From positions 1-13,507 of the forward strand of contig SCPW01000062.1 of NCBI GenBank assembly GCA_004298605.1: a DNA stretch of 13,507 nucleotides, read 5' to 3'. Position 1 is the stretch's first letter; each line of letters starts with the position of its first letter. Shown piece by piece: positions 13,488 to 13,507 of this stretch. A model generated the notes under the pieces. It did not search any database. It was given only the letters and a program-made list of their open reading frames with translations, and was not told the DNA's origin. This DNA comes from Gallionella sp. GTDB taxonomy: Bacteria; Pseudomonadota; Gammaproteobacteria; Burkholderiales; Gallionellaceae. The position numbers and the translations under genes were made by a program.

Positions 13488-13507
13488 ATGTTTGCCTACA
13501 AAGGGCG
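13488..13507 (+). CDS. mshG: start of a GspF/MshG-type pilus inner-membrane platform protein
   Basis: Only seven codons are visible before the window ends: ATG at 13488 followed by FAYKGR. This is the usual opening of the GspF/PilC/MshG family, which forms the membrane platform driven by the preceding ATPase. AAGGTGG (13479-13485) just upstream can serve as ribosome-binding site, and the gap to mshE is 8 bp. The call depends on position as much as on the short peptide. Confidence 0.65.

Noticed and set aside
13483..13500. Hairpin-like GTGGGCA...TGCCTAC after mshE, similar to the hairpin after the RND gene
   Set aside because: The bases are better explained as the ribosome-binding site and first codons (MFAYKGR) of the next pilus gene. 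The pairing also has a mismatch.

Overview
The window looks like a GC-rich betaproteobacterial chromosome, probably from the iron- or sulfur-oxidising Nitrosomonadales (Gallionellaceae-like). That placement rests on gene order and protein style and has not been checked by any search. Most genes are on the plus strand; the start of gpmI at the left edge and trmL near the right are on the minus strand. No rRNA, tRNA, CRISPR array, integrase or transposase gene was seen, and no gene-free stretch exceeds about 210 bases.

Region 1 (1-6661) is a sulfide-response block. A small ArsR-type repressor carries two cysteines 66 residues apart, as in the persulfide sensors SqrR and BigR. It is followed by a promoter whose -10 box lies inside a 14-bp palindrome, then by an RND periplasmic adaptor, a sulfide:quinone oxidoreductase (SQR) with its three catalytic cysteines, an RND inner-membrane pump, and a small DUF2892 membrane protein. 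The order adaptor-SQR-pump suggests that sulfide oxidation and efflux are one physiological unit. The substrate of the pump cannot be read from sequence.

Region 2 (6658-8484) is a PglL/Wzy-type membrane O-oligosaccharyltransferase or ligase. Region 3 (8465-11206) is the conserved housekeeping run yibN-type rhodanese, grxC, secB, an exported SH3-domain protein and gpsA, facing a convergent trmL. In many proteobacteria gpmI lies directly divergent from the rhodanese gene, so the 8.3 kb between them here looks like an insertion into an old synteny block. Region 4 (11776-end) opens a type IV (MSHA-like) pilus operon: mshE, then the first seven codons of an mshG-like gene.

The most unusual signal is a set of short palindromic elements, two of which sit in frame inside essential-type genes. 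A 118-bp element with three hairpins interrupts gpsA, flanked by a 5-bp direct repeat. Removing 123 bp restores a normal-length GpsA. A 90%-identical copy lies in the leader of the DUF2892 gene. A different, almost perfectly palindromic 88-bp element sits in frame in a loop of the RND pump. A third palindrome supplies the stop codons of both gpsA and trmL.
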